A DNA stretch of 64,000 nt from Anaspis maculata (lineage: Eukaryota; Arthropoda; Insecta; Coleoptera; Scraptiidae): contig OX421967.1 of NCBI GenBank assembly GCA_949128115.1, forward strand, positions 56,618,855 to 56,682,854, written 5' to 3'. Shown one piece after another: positions 43,457-53,539 of this stretch. Numbering within the stretch: position 1 is the first letter of the stretch; each line of letters opens with the position of its first letter. The notes under the pieces were generated by a model. It saw only the letters and a program-made list of their open reading frames with translations, was not told where the DNA came from and made no database searches. Both the position numbers and the translations under genes were made by a program.

Positions 43457-45064
43457 CTAGCTCGCATCATCAGCGCGATAGTGTTCATGCGTCTCAAACA
43501 GGCGATCGCTCATATGAACGCGTCTCATGTGCACCTTCATATCCGACTTTCTTTTGCATTTATGCGAACACATCCCACAGTTGAACCAAACGATGTCTTC
43601 GGGAGCGGCATGTTTCAACATGTGCTTATTCAAATCGCCCTTGTGTTTGACTTTATACGAACAGTTGGCACATTGAAACCAAACGATGTCTTCAGCAGCA
43701 GCATGTTTCAACATGTGCGATTTCAAGCTGTCTTTCCGCGTGCTTTTGAACGAACATTTTGTACACTGGAACCAATCGATATCTTCAGCTGTGTCGTGTC
43801 TCAACATGTGCCTTTTCAATTTCGCCTTGTGTTTGGCTTTGAACGAACACTTCGCACAGTGAAACCAAACGATGTCTTCGGCGGCAGCGTGTTTCAACAT
43901 GTGCGATTTCAAATGGGCCTTGTGCTTGGTCTTGAACGAGCACTTCGCACATTGAAACCAATGGATGTCTTCGGCAGCTGCATGTTCCATCATGTGCCTC
44001 TTCAAAGATGTACCGTGTATGGATTTGAATGTACACTCCGCGCATCGAAACCAATCGATGTCTTCAGCGGCAGCATGTTTCACCATGATGTGCGATTTCA
44101 AGGTGTCTTTCCGCGTGGTTTTGAACGAACACGCTGCACATTCGAACCAATCGATGTCTTCGGCAGCCGCATGTTCCAGCATGTGTCTCTTCAAAGATTT
44201 GTTGTGTTTGGCTTTGAACGAACACTTGACGCATTGAAACCAAACGATGTCTTCAGGGGCAACATGTTTCAACATGTGTTTTTTCAAATAATACTTGTGT
44301 TTGGTTTTGTACGAACACTTGGCACATTGAAACCAAACGATGCTTTCAGCGGCAGCGTGTCTCAACATGTGCCTTTTCAAATTGCTACTTTGTTTAACCT
44401 TGAACGAACACTTCGCACATTGAAACCAAACGATGTCTGCAGCGGCTGCATGTTTCATCATGTGCCTTCTCAAGTTCTCTTTCCGGATAGTTCTATATGA
44501 ACATTTTGTACATTGCAAAATGATGCCTTCAGCGGCAGCAACGGCGGCATGGCGTTTCAACATGTGCGATTTCATATCTCTCTTTCGGTTGGCTTTGTAT
44601 GTACAATTTGCACACTGGAACCAGTCGGCGTCTTCAGCGGCTGCATGTTTCAGCATGTGTTCATTGAAGGTCCTCTTACATTTTACTTTATATGAACACT
44701 TCGAACACTTGAGCCATTTATCCTGTTTTCGATGTGAATGCACGTGTTTTACCAAAAGCAATGCGGAATCGGACCTGAATCGGCAATAATCGCAAAGAAA
44801 TTCGCGAAATTTTCCATTACAAAACGAGCTTAGCTCGATGTTGTCGTCGATCCTGCTGTGATGTTTTTGTTTCCAGTGTTCGTACCAGTCTAATCTGTAG
44901 TTGCCCCTGAATTTGCAACAAATGCACGAAAACTGCTCGGAGTCCACGCTGGCATGGAACAGTTCTGCGGCGTAAACATTGTTGTGTGCCCTTTGGACGT
45001 GGTGTTCTAGTTGAAAATCCAGTCCAAACTCGTATGAACATTGTTGACACTGATGCGTCTCCAT
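43457..45064 (-). CDS. C2H2 zinc-finger protein 2 (16 fingers)
   Basis: 535 residues, minus strand, single open exon from ATG at 45062-45064 to the stop at 43457. Sixteen fingers: 1-3 match fingers 1-3 of the paralogue closely ('CQQCSYEFGLDFQLEHHVQR', 'CICCKFRGNYRLDWYEH', 'CDYCRFRSDSALL'), and the rest are regular C-x2-C-x12-H-x3-H units joined by 'AAAEDIVWFQ'-type linkers. Ends 'HMRRVHMSDRLFETHEHYRA' then DDAS. All zinc ligands I checked are present, so it looks functional, probably a nuclear DNA-binding protein. AATAAA-like 'gaataaag' lies just past the stop on the coding strand. The leader 'ttccagatcgtc' just before ATG is shared with gene 1. Confidence 0.9.
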   Translation of the reverse strand: METHQCQQCSYEFGLDFQLEHHVQRAHNNVYAAELFHASVDSEQFSCICCKFRGNYRLDWYEHWKQKHHSRIDDNIELSSFCNGKFREFLCDYCRFRSDSALLLVKHVHSHRKQDKWLKCSKCSYKVKCKRTFNEHMLKHAAAEDADWFQCANCTYKANRKRDMKSHMLKRHAAVAAAEGIILQCTKCSYRTIRKENLRRHMMKHAAAADIVWFQCAKCSFKVKQSSNLKRHMLRHAAAESIVWFQCAKCSYKTKHKYYLKKHMLKHVAPEDIVWFQCVKCSFKAKHNKSLKRHMLEHAAAEDIDWFECAACSFKTTRKDTLKSHIMVKHAAAEDIDWFRCAECTFKSIHGTSLKRHMMEHAAAEDIHWFQCAKCSFKTKHKAHLKSHMLKHAAAEDIVWFHCAKCSFKAKHKAKLKRHMLRHDTAEDIDWFQCTKCSFKSTRKDSLKSHMLKHAAAEDIVWFQCANCSYKVKHKGDLNKHMLKHAAPEDIVWFNCGMCSHKCKRKSDMKVHMRRVHMSDRLFETHEHYRADDAS

Positions 45065-45301
45065 AACCGACGATCTGGAATAGCCTTATTTTAGACACGT
45101 ATAAAATCCTTACCGACTTTCCTGATGGAGTAAGCGGATACTTACTTGGATGATTTTGATTAGTAAGTGGGTACAAACATTGAATAACTTAATGTAACGG
45201 CACTGTGAATACTAGGTGGATGCACGATAAAATGACACGTCATAGACATGACAGTTTTATGAATACTTTTGCGCACATTCGTGCGCACTGCGCATGGCTT
45301 T
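45065..45301. other. Upstream region of zinc-finger gene 2
   Basis: About 100 bp next to the ATG resemble the upstream sequence of zinc-finger gene 1 (shared 'ccaagtaagtat' / 'ccaagtaggtac' and 'ttccagatcgtc'). No TATA box seen. Confidence 0.4.
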
Positions 45302-46389
45302 AGGTTTGTTTTGGCAGCGATACACAACCGTTTCCAACCGTTTGGATTCTGCGCGCTTCCGTTAAGCCGTTCGGGCAGTGTAAACTTCGAGTTGCCAACT
45401 GTTTGTAAGCTGTTTGGGCAGGTGCCTCCAACGGTTTGAAAACAGTTTGTGGACGGTCAGAGGAGTTTGAGAATTAAAAAGAAACTGGTGATCAGACGCA
45501 TGCGTACGCCTTTCTTCGCAATCGGGCGATCTTTGATTGATGGCGTGGCGCGTAATGTGACAGTGTGACAGTAAAGGTAAATAAAGACGCATTTTCGAGG
45601 TTAATTTAAAATAGTTTTACCTGCTGAAAGTTACATATTTACATTAATTTGGTCAATTTATTAAGGGGTTTCTGATGCGACTAACAAAGTTGTTGACGGG
45701 AATCTTTTTTTTTTTTTCTTTCTTTTTTCTTTTTCGTCAAGTACAAACTCCTCCAAAAAGAAAATGTACGGATATTGCTATCAAATTTTGAAAAATTTTT
45801 ATTTTGATTTTTGAAAATCCAAAAACTAGATAGCATCGACAATGTGTCTTTCCTCAAAAAAGTCGCATGCCAAATATGAACTTTTATTTTCAAAAAAAGG
45901 CACCAAAAATGATTTCTCGTAGACATGAAAAAGTGAATTAGTAGAAGTCATTTTTGGTACCTTTTTTTTGAAAATAGAAAGTTCAAATTGCATGCGACTT
46001 TCTTGAGGAAAGATACATTGTCGATGCTATCTAGTTCTTGAATTTTCAAAAATCAAATTCAAATATTTTCAAAATATTTTGGAAATTTTCAAAATTTGAT
46101 AGCAATGTCTGTACATTTTTTTTTTGATGAGTTTGTACTTGACGAAAAAAATAAAATAAAACCGATTCCCGTCGACAACTTTTTTAGTCGCATCAGAAAC
46201 CCCTTAAATAAGACCTCGGCTTGGCGGGGAAAACTTGACAAGTTGTTGTGTCCCTAGTTTCAACTGGAACCGCTCGCTACGCGTTCTTGCAGCAAAAACT
46301 TTCCAACCACTTGAAAACTGGTTGGAGTCGAGTATGCGCGCTGAATCACAGTTAGCAAACCGTCCGCAACTCGCTGCCAAAACAAACCT
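45302..46389. mobile_element. Nested MITE, tandem copy 1 (1088 bp)
   Basis: Outer inverted ends 'aggtttgttttggcagcga' and 'tcgctgccaaaacaaacct'. Inside is a second inverted-repeat element, 45661-46207, flanked by TTAA on both sides with ends 'GGGGTTTCTGATGCGAC' and 'GTCGCATCAGAAACCCC' and arms of about 250 bp. The unit is repeated at 46395-47482. Confidence 0.88.
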
Positions 46390-46394
46390 ATTAA

Positions 46395-47482
46395 AGGTTT
46401 GTTTTGGCAGCGATACACAACCGTTTCCAACCGTTTGGATTCTGCGCGCTTCCGTTAAGCCGTTCGGGCAGTGTAAACTTCGAGTTGCCAACTGTTTGTA
46501 AGCTGTTTGGGCAGGTGCCTCCAACGGTTTGAAAACAGTTTGTGGACGGTCAGAGGAGTTTGAGAATTAAAAAGAAACTGGTGATCAGACGCATGCGTAC
46601 GCCTTTCTTCGCAATCGGGCGATCTTTGATTGATGGCGTGGCGCGTAATGTGACAGTGTGACAGTAAAGGTAAATAAAGACGCATTTTCGAGGTTAATTT
46701 AAAATAGTTTTACCTGCTGAAAGTTACATATTTACATTAATTTGGTCAATTTATTAAGGGGTTTCTGATGCGACTAACAAAGTTGTTGACGGGAATCTTT
46801 TTTTTTTTTTCTTTCTTTTTTCTTTTTCGTCAAGTACAAACTCCTCCAAAAAGAAAATGTACGGATATTGCTATCAAATTTTGAAAAATTTTTATTTTGA
46901 TTTTTGAAAATCCAAAAACTAGATAGCATCGACAATGTGTCTTTCCTCAAAAAAGTCGCATGCCAAATATGAACTTTTATTTTCAAAAAAAGGCACCAAA
47001 AATGATTTCTCGTAGACATGAAAAAGTGAATTAGTAGAAGTCATTTTTGGTACCTTTTTTTTGAAAATAGAAAGTTCAAATTGCATGCGACTTTCTTGAG
47101 GAAAGATACATTGTCGATGCTATCTAGTTCTTGAATTTTCAAAAATCAAATTCAAATATTTTCAAAATATTTTGGAAATTTTCAAAATTTGATAGCAATG
47201 TCTGTACATTTTTTTTTTGATGAGTTTGTACTTGACGAAAAAAATAAAATAAAACCGATTCCCGTCGACAACTTTTTTAGTCGCATCAGAAACCCCTTAA
47301 ATAAGACCTCGGCTTGGCGGGGAAAACTTGACAAGTTGTTGTGTCCCTAGTTTCAACTGGAACCGCTCGCTACGCGTTCTTGCAGCAAAAACTTTCCAAC
47401 CACTTGAAAACTGGTTGGAGTCGAGTATGCGCGCTGAATCACAGTTAGCAAACCGTCCGCAACTCGCTGCCAAAACAAACCT
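46395..47482. mobile_element. Nested MITE, tandem copy 2 (1088 bp)
   Basis: Appears identical to 45302-46389 over its full 1088 bp, including the inner TTAA-flanked hairpin (now 46754-47300) and homopolymer runs. Only 'attaa' separates the two copies. Either a very recent tandem duplication or an assembly duplication. Confidence 0.88.
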
Positions 47483-47838
47483 ATTATTTCTGTGGCTAGG
47501 AGGCAAAATGATATAATACCCTTGACAGACTAGAAAAGTTGATGGTCATTAAGCGTGAATTACGATATGAATTACTAGTGTGTCACGTCGTCATTCACTT
47601 AATGATCATTAAGAACCTTAATGAACATCAACTAGGAGTAACCATAATCGCCGGTGGTCGTGCATCATCGCCGTGATTTTTGAATACCATTGGCCAGCGT
47701 CTGCAATGAATCGCGATATCTGTCATCAAGTCTGTCATTTCAGTGCGCCATTCAGAGTGTCAGACACGTATTTCTGTAATGGAGGAAGTGGATTTTGTGT
47801 CTTGCATCTTTGAACAACATTTCTTATACCAAAATAGG

Positions 47839-48045
47839 ATAATGCCCGTAGCGTGCACGTATGAAAAATTGAAAACTCCCTGTTTTACATAAGAAATGAC
47901 CATCTATTCGCGGAATTTGGATGATACGAACATTGCAAACGTGCAGCACGATATCGATTGGCGGCACTTTATTTTTGGGCAAAGTCGGAATTATTGATGA
48001 GGAGATAGATTTCCGTGAGTATCCGTGAGAGAGGGAGGTATATAT
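47839..48045 (+). repeat. Direct repeat left of the LINE
   Basis: Begins 'ataatgcccgtagcgtgcac' and contains 'tacataagaaatgacc' and 'gattggcggcact'. The same order of landmarks recurs at 49890-50128 on the other side of the LINE with moderate divergence and small indels. Confidence 0.75.
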
Positions 48046-48049
48046 AGGT

Positions 48050-49890
48050 AAGGTAAGGTAAACAGGGTATACCTGTTTTGAGGGAAACAGTTACTGAAGC
48101 GGTTGACTATATTAAATCCAATACAGCTGGTGTTGACAGTATTTCTCTTAATATGCTTAAATATTGCCTGCCTTTTTGTTTAGATGCACTAACTCATATT
48201 TTAAATTTTAGCATTGAGATCGGTATCGTTCCGGACTCCTGGAAAAGTGCAATCGTAATACCAGTACGAAAGAAAGCGAATCCAAGTGATTATAAAGACT
48301 TTAGGCCTATTAGTCTATTACCTGTTTTGTCAAAAATTCTTGAACGACTGATCTATGTTCAACTCATGCAACATGTCAACAGCAATGGACTCATACCGTA
48401 TAGACAGTCAGGGTTTCGTGAGGGTCACAGCACTACTACTGCCTTGCTTGATGTGAGCGATGACTACTTGCGTGCAATCGACAGTGGCAAAGTTACCACC
48501 TCTGTTATGCTGGACTACACCAAGGCTTTTGATTGTCTAAATCATAATTTGTTGTTGTCTAAATTGTATTATTTGGGATTATCTCAAGGGGCTATAAAGT
48601 GGTTCAGTAGCTACTTGACCAACAGGGTTCGGCAAGTTAGGTTAAAGGTAGGAAATGAAGTGCGTTGGTCCAGGGAAGTTGGCATTACCAGGGGGGTTCC
48701 GCAGGGATCTTTGCTGGGACCAATTTTGTTTGTCCTGTATCAATTTGACCTACCCAGAGAAATTCATAACTGTAAATCTCATTTCTATGCTGACGACACC
48801 CAGATTTACACCTCGTACTTTCCAGAAGAGACCCCCGTCAGGTTGGGATTGATTTGTGAAGATTTAGAACGCATAGTTAACTGGTCAAAAAAGCATGGGT
48901 TACTTTTAAATGCAGAAAAATCGGTTGCTATTAATTTTGGTACGCGGAGAATGTTGGACAAATTGGAGGACCACCAGCTGCAACTAAAGATGGGAGACAA
49001 TGATTTGGTTTTTTCAAAGGCTGTGAGAAATCTGGGTGTTGTGTTTGATGAAACGCTTACTTTTGACGAACATGTTAATACGCTTGTACGCAGGTGCTAC
49101 GGTAAGTTGAGGCACTTGTATAGTTATAAATTTTTGTTATCCACTTCGACTAAACTCAAGTTAACAGAGTCTCTAGTACTTTCTTTGATTTCTTACGGTC
49201 ATGTCATGTATGGCCCTTGTTTAACAGCAGAAATCTCTTACAAAATTCAAAAAATCCAGAACTCCTGTATTCGATTTTCTACACTGACAAAAAGATTTGA
49301 ACATATTACACCGTTGTTAAATAGGCATGGCATACTCAATATGGAAAAGCGGTGGAGATTATATTTGACGTGCCTTACACATACCATTGTAAAAACAAAT
49401 GTTCCTCCCTACCTCAAAGAAAGGCTTCTGTTCTCCCCTTGGTCTATTTCATCCAGACTTCATATCATGCAACATAGAACGACTCGCTTCCGTTCCTCTT
49501 TCTCGTATAATGCGACGGTGTTGTATAATGCGGTTCCCGGTGACTTCAAAGGTTTATCATACTCTGGTTTCAAGAAAAGGTTACGCTATGGTCTTCTTCG
49601 TCATGTGTGATTTGTTTGTGATTTGTGTTTTCATGCCTCTGCTGTTTGTTTGGAGTGCCTATGTTCAGCTTTGTTGTTTGTATAATTGTTTGGTTTGGTA
49701 AAGGTATAGTTAGTTTTTGGTTCCGTTAGTATAATTTTTTCTTTTAACGTTATATTGTATTTACTAACCGCATTAAATATAGGTTATTTCTGTAAATTTT
49801 TTGAAACCCTGGTTGGGATTAACAACAGCCATTGGCTGACACCCCGCCAGGTAAAATAAAGGCTTAAAATAAAATAAAAATAAAAAAATA
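48050..49890 (+). mobile_element. 5'-truncated non-LTR retrotransposon (CR1/jockey-like)
   Basis: One open RT frame covers 48078-49610 (about 510 codons, open a little further upstream without an ATG). Motifs: 'DFRPISLLPVLSKILERL', 'SGFREGHSTTTALLDV', 'VMLDYTKAFDCLNHNLL', 'GVPQGSLLGPILFVLY', catalytic 'FYADDTQIY', then 'KSVAINFGTRRM' and a typical C-terminal domain with 'ISYGHVMYGP'. It ends in a tail of (aaaat)n at about 49850-49890. The endonuclease is missing, so it is 5'-truncated as usual for LINE insertions; the intact RT frame suggests moderate youth. Confidence 0.93.
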
Positions 49891-50128
49891 TAATGCCCGT
49901 AGCGTGCACGTAAGTAGAAGCACGTGCGAAAAATTCAAAAATCTTCTCGCTTTACATAAGAAATGACCGCCTGTTCGCTAAAATTGGATGTTGAATGATA
50001 CGAACATTGCGAATTTGTAGCTGGATATCGGTTGGCGGCACTCCCAGCGGCACTCTATTTTTCAAAGTTGAATTTATTGATGAGCGAATAGGTTTTCCCG
50101 TAAGTATCCATGAGATAGGTATAGGTAC
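49890..50128 (+). repeat. Direct repeat right of the LINE
   Basis: Counterpart of 47839-48045, starting 'ataatgcccgtagcgtgcac'. Includes an extra 'agcggcact' duplication. At over 200 bp and clearly diverged it is too long and too old to be a normal LINE target duplication. Confidence 0.75.
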
Positions 50129-50691
50129 CTATATAAGTGTTTATTTCCATAAATACTTATTCTTATCCCATACCAATCGCAAAAGCAGTTGAAAAATTGC
50201 AAAAAAGTTGGAAAGACCACACGAGAGATACGAACATAATGAACTATATTATGCATCTGTTAGTTGCCTTGCCACTTGCTAGCCGCGCACATAAACCAGA
50301 GCCGCGCGAAATTGAAAGTTGGTTAGACTACTTAGACTATGGGACTATAATGATATTTAGATCAGGTTATTGACTAAATCATCAGTCTCTTATTCTTTTT
50401 TCCTCCATTTCTTTCGACTCAATACAAATTCAACATATATTTTGGCAACAAATGAAGATAGTATGGTGTGGTGTGAACATTGCAAGCATTGGTAAAATAA
50501 TTAATGCTTTCTTGATCAAATGGAATCTGAGCTAAATACCACCTCACACCTCACCAAAAATATGAAATTATTATTATAATTATAGATAATACGGGCAATA
50601 ATAGCCCAATACTTGGGACCATTCGACAAATCTAACATTGACATTTTAGGGGAGAATTGATTGTCACGTTTATTTACAAGCTCATCGGCTT
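50129..50691. other. Interior of the inverted-repeat element, no gene
   Basis: AT-rich; short ORFs without motifs. Nothing recognised. Confidence 0.35.
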
Positions 50692-50835
50692 ATTATGATT
50701 TGTAGTGTGTCACCGTCACCCCCAAATTCGCAATCGTCATTTGACGTTAATGATCATCAAGTGTAATGATCATCAACGTGCAGTCTGTCTAGGATATAAA
50801 ATATATTTTTTTGCAGATTTTTTTGGATAATCCGC

Positions 50836-52603
50836 AAAGGACCCCGCACGATTCTTATGGGAAATGGGTCTCGGTTAAATTCCCTATTTTTTTTATATGT
50901 TGTAGCCCAATTTAACACGAGCCAAAAACCATCGTCCGTTACCTAAAAAAATGGACAGTTTTTTTTCTATAAGGGGTTGAAAATGGGTTATTTCAAGGTA
51001 AAAAAATATGTTCCAACGTAAGTGAGAACATTTCAACGTCCTTTTTAACACATATGGCTCATGACAATTCCCTTTTTCTTTTGTGAAAAAATCAACCCCC
51101 TCCTTCACCCCCAACCCCTACTTGTGAGTATCGAATTCGAAATTACGTTTGAAAGTCATGCAGATGGTTCTATTTTGTCGAATTACTAATTTAGGCACAA
51201 ATTTTTTTCCAACCCCCAAATAGGGGGTGGGGTTGAAAAAAAAAACATCGGTCAATTCGGCTGAATTTCTGATATTGTGCTTTACCAGTTACGCTAAACA
51301 AGATTACCAAGGGAAAACTCATTCGTATGACCAGTTTCCACCCCACAGAAGGTTGAAGTTGACTATAATGACTCATAAAACATTCTTCCATGTCATAAAC
51401 AAAATGAATGAAAATAGTGGACTTTCATATCATCTTGTTTTGTAAAAATGCCTATCCTTGAAAAATAATTTCAACCCCGTCTCTCATCCCCTATCCTTGT
51501 TTCTGAACATCATATTCGAAATAAATCTTGAAAATGAAGGAGAAGGTCTACGGTCGGATTCTCTGCATCTGATTGTGAATCCCCTCTCAAAATTCACTTT
51601 CACTATTATCATAGAGCTATTATGCTTATGTTAGCACCCTTACAGCAGGGTGGGACATACATTTGATTGAATGATTTTTGAAAATGAAATATTGGTGTTC
51701 CTATCAAGTCTCAACTTTACAGCAGGTTAATTATGTTTACCTGTACCTTCATAGTTCCTAGCTTTTTCTTTTGTACGGATACACCTATACTTATAGTTTA
51801 GATTGAAGAATTTTATGTCATTTGAAGCGAGAGGTGCTCAATTGAAGCAAAATATTATGCCACACTCTTATTCTAGCTACTGCGACTATTTGAAGGATGA
51901 AATAAAAATTGATATAATTTCCAAGATTTGTTCCGAATATGATGTTCAGAAACAGGACGGGATTGAAAGTATTTTTGGAGAATAGACATTTTTACGAAAC
52001 AAGATGATATGAAAGTCCACTATTTCCATTTATTTGGTTTTTGACATGGAAGAATGTTTTATGCGTCATTATAGTCAACTTCAACCCTCTGTGGAGCGAA
52101 AACTGGTCATACGAATGAGTTTTCCCTTGGTAATCTTGTTTAGCGTAACTGGTAAGGCACAATATCAGAAATTCAGTCGAATTGACCGATGTTTTTTTTT
52201 TTCAACCCCACCCCCTATTTGGGGGTTGGAAAAAAAATTTGTGCCAAAATTGATAATTCGACATAATAGAACCATCTGCATGACTTCCAAACGTAATTTC
52301 GAATTTGATACTCACAAGTAGGGGTTGGGGGTGAGGGAGGGGGTTGATTTTTTGACAAAAGAAAAGGGAAATTGTCATGAGCCATATGTGTTAGAAAGGA
52401 CGTCAAAATGTTCTCACTTACGTTGGTACATATTTTTTTACTTTGAAATAACCCATCTTCAACCCCTTATAGACAAAAAACTGTCAATTTTTTTGGGTAA
52501 CGGACGATGGTTTTTGGCTCGTGTCGAATTGGGCTACAATATATAAAAAAAATAGAGAATTTGACCGAGACTCATTTTCCATAAGAATCGTGCGGGGTCC
52601 TTT
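50836..52603. mobile_element. Foldback element with ~600-bp inverted arms
   Basis: The left end 'aaaggaccccgcacgattct' and the right end 'agaatcgtgcggggtccttt' are exact complements. Arms run about 50836-51445 and 51995-52603: the same 73-codon frame can be read from both (minus 50893-51114, plus 52325-52546), which reflects the inverted repeat and is not a gene. The centre 51450-51990 is unique AT-rich DNA with one 60-codon ORF of no recognised family. It ends about 370 bp before the VPS41 start codon. Confidence 0.88.
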
Positions 52604-52812
52604 GATTTTAGAATAATTTATACACATCATTCTGAGTAATTTGCGTTTTTCTTTTTGTATTTGCGTGTGGCCGTTATCCGTGCAGCCACCCTGGTCTCCA
52701 CAATGGTAAAATAAATAAACTTGATGATAATTAAACTTCCAATTTTGACCCCCTACTTAGGAGATTTTCTCTACGCCTATGGCCCCGGCAGCGCACGAGT
52801 GTTTATCACTAG

Positions 52813-52826
52813 GTTACCATGGCAAC
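52813..52826. promoter_or_regulatory. Perfect RFX X-box, VPS41 promoter
   Basis: GTTACCATGGCAAC is a full palindromic X-box (GTTRCC-AT-GGYAAC), 148 bp before the VPS41 ATG and 3' to the foldback element. RFX factors bind this element and in animals control many ciliary and sensory-neuron genes. Function here is inferred from the match and position. Confidence 0.6.
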
Positions 52827-52973
52827 CCGCCCAGAAGTCCCCAGAAAAAGCACCAGAGCTGTCATTTGTCAGTGAGATGTCAACACGACCCCCCTGAACT
52901 GTCAGACAACAGCCAAATCACCCTGCAGGAGCCCTGCAAGCAATGTCCAGAGCTTTTCCCAGGTCCGGCCAAG

Positions 52974-52997
52974 ATGTCTGAGAGCGCCAGCGCAAAT
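52974..52997 (+). CDS. VPS41: VPS41 (HOPS complex subunit), exon 1
   Basis: Exon 1 encodes MSESASAN and ends at the donor GT at 52998 in phase 0. The start is the first ATG of a GC-rich leader that follows a stretch with small dyads and the X-box. VPS41 ('light' in flies) is a subunit of the HOPS tethering complex, which captures late endosomes, autophagosomes and AP-3 vesicles for fusion with lysosomes; it has an N-terminal beta-propeller, a helical solenoid and a C-terminal RING-type domain. Only the propeller half lies in this window (about 372 of 850 expected residues). Confidence 0.85.
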
Positions 52998-53074
52998 GTA
53001 CGTTATAAAATTTCCGAAAATTCGACGTCCCCAACTTTTGAGGTTATCCCCGATCTTTTGTCTTTGCTCGGCAG

Positions 53075-53212
53075 GAATTCACGGGAACCAGCGACACGGA
53101 GAGCCTGGGCGAGGAGGAGATCGAACCGAAACTCAAATACGTACGGCTGAGCAATGACCTGCAAAATATCCTGCTCACGTCGTCGGCCACTTGCATCGGA
53201 GTCCATTCGAAG
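53075..53212 (+). CDS. VPS41: VPS41, exon 2
   Basis: Reads 'EFTGTSDTESLGEEEIEPKL' then 'KYVRLSNDLQNILLTSSATC'. An acidic stretch followed by 'PKLKY-RLSN' is the usual start of animal VPS41. 46 codons in phase 0, flanked by CAG at 53074 and GT at 53213. The 53-bp intron 2 follows. Confidence 0.93.
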
Positions 53213-53265
53213 GTACCGAGCCCCCATTACCAGCCCCCCTGAAAGTATAAGTTATATTTTTGCAG

Positions 53266-53539
53266 TTTGTGTGCCTGGGATCGCACTGGGGCGTCGTCCA
53301 CTTGCTGGACCATCAAGGCAACTCGATAAAGTGCAACCAACTCAAAGCCCACACGGTGGGAGTCAATCAGATCTGCGTCGATCAGGCCGGGGAGCACCTG
53401 GCCACCTGCTCGGATGACGGAAGGGTGTTCATACACGGCCTGTTTTCGAAAGAAAACAGCCTGCACGTCAACGTCGGCAGACTGGTCAAGACCGTGGCGC
53501 TGGATCCTCAATTTGCAGCCAACAAACGCTTCATTACCG
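53266..53539 (+). CDS. VPS41: VPS41, exon 3 (first propeller blades)
   Basis: 'FVCLGSHWGVVHLLDHQGNS' and 'VNQICVDQAGEHLATCSDDG' are WD-like beta-propeller blades aligned with known VPS41. Ends '...NKRFITG' in phase 1, donor GT at 53540. The next exon lies 3 kb away after a tandem repeat. Confidence 0.95.

Larger units (their letters stand above)
47520..50792. mobile_element. Inverted-repeat element interrupted by a LINE
   Basis: 'cttgacagactagaaaagtt' then 'gatggtcattaag' on the left pairs imperfectly with 'aatgatcatcaacgtg' and 'cagtctgtctagg' on the right; 'gtgtgtcac' is found at matching depth in both arms. The middle is occupied by a CR1/jockey-like LINE and two direct repeats. The terminal pairing is only about 70 percent, so boundaries are tentative. 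Confidence 0.5.

Noticed and set aside
50893..52546. Two similar 73-codon ORFs on opposite strands
   Set aside because: They are the same frame seen in the two arms of an inverted repeat, with no known domain.
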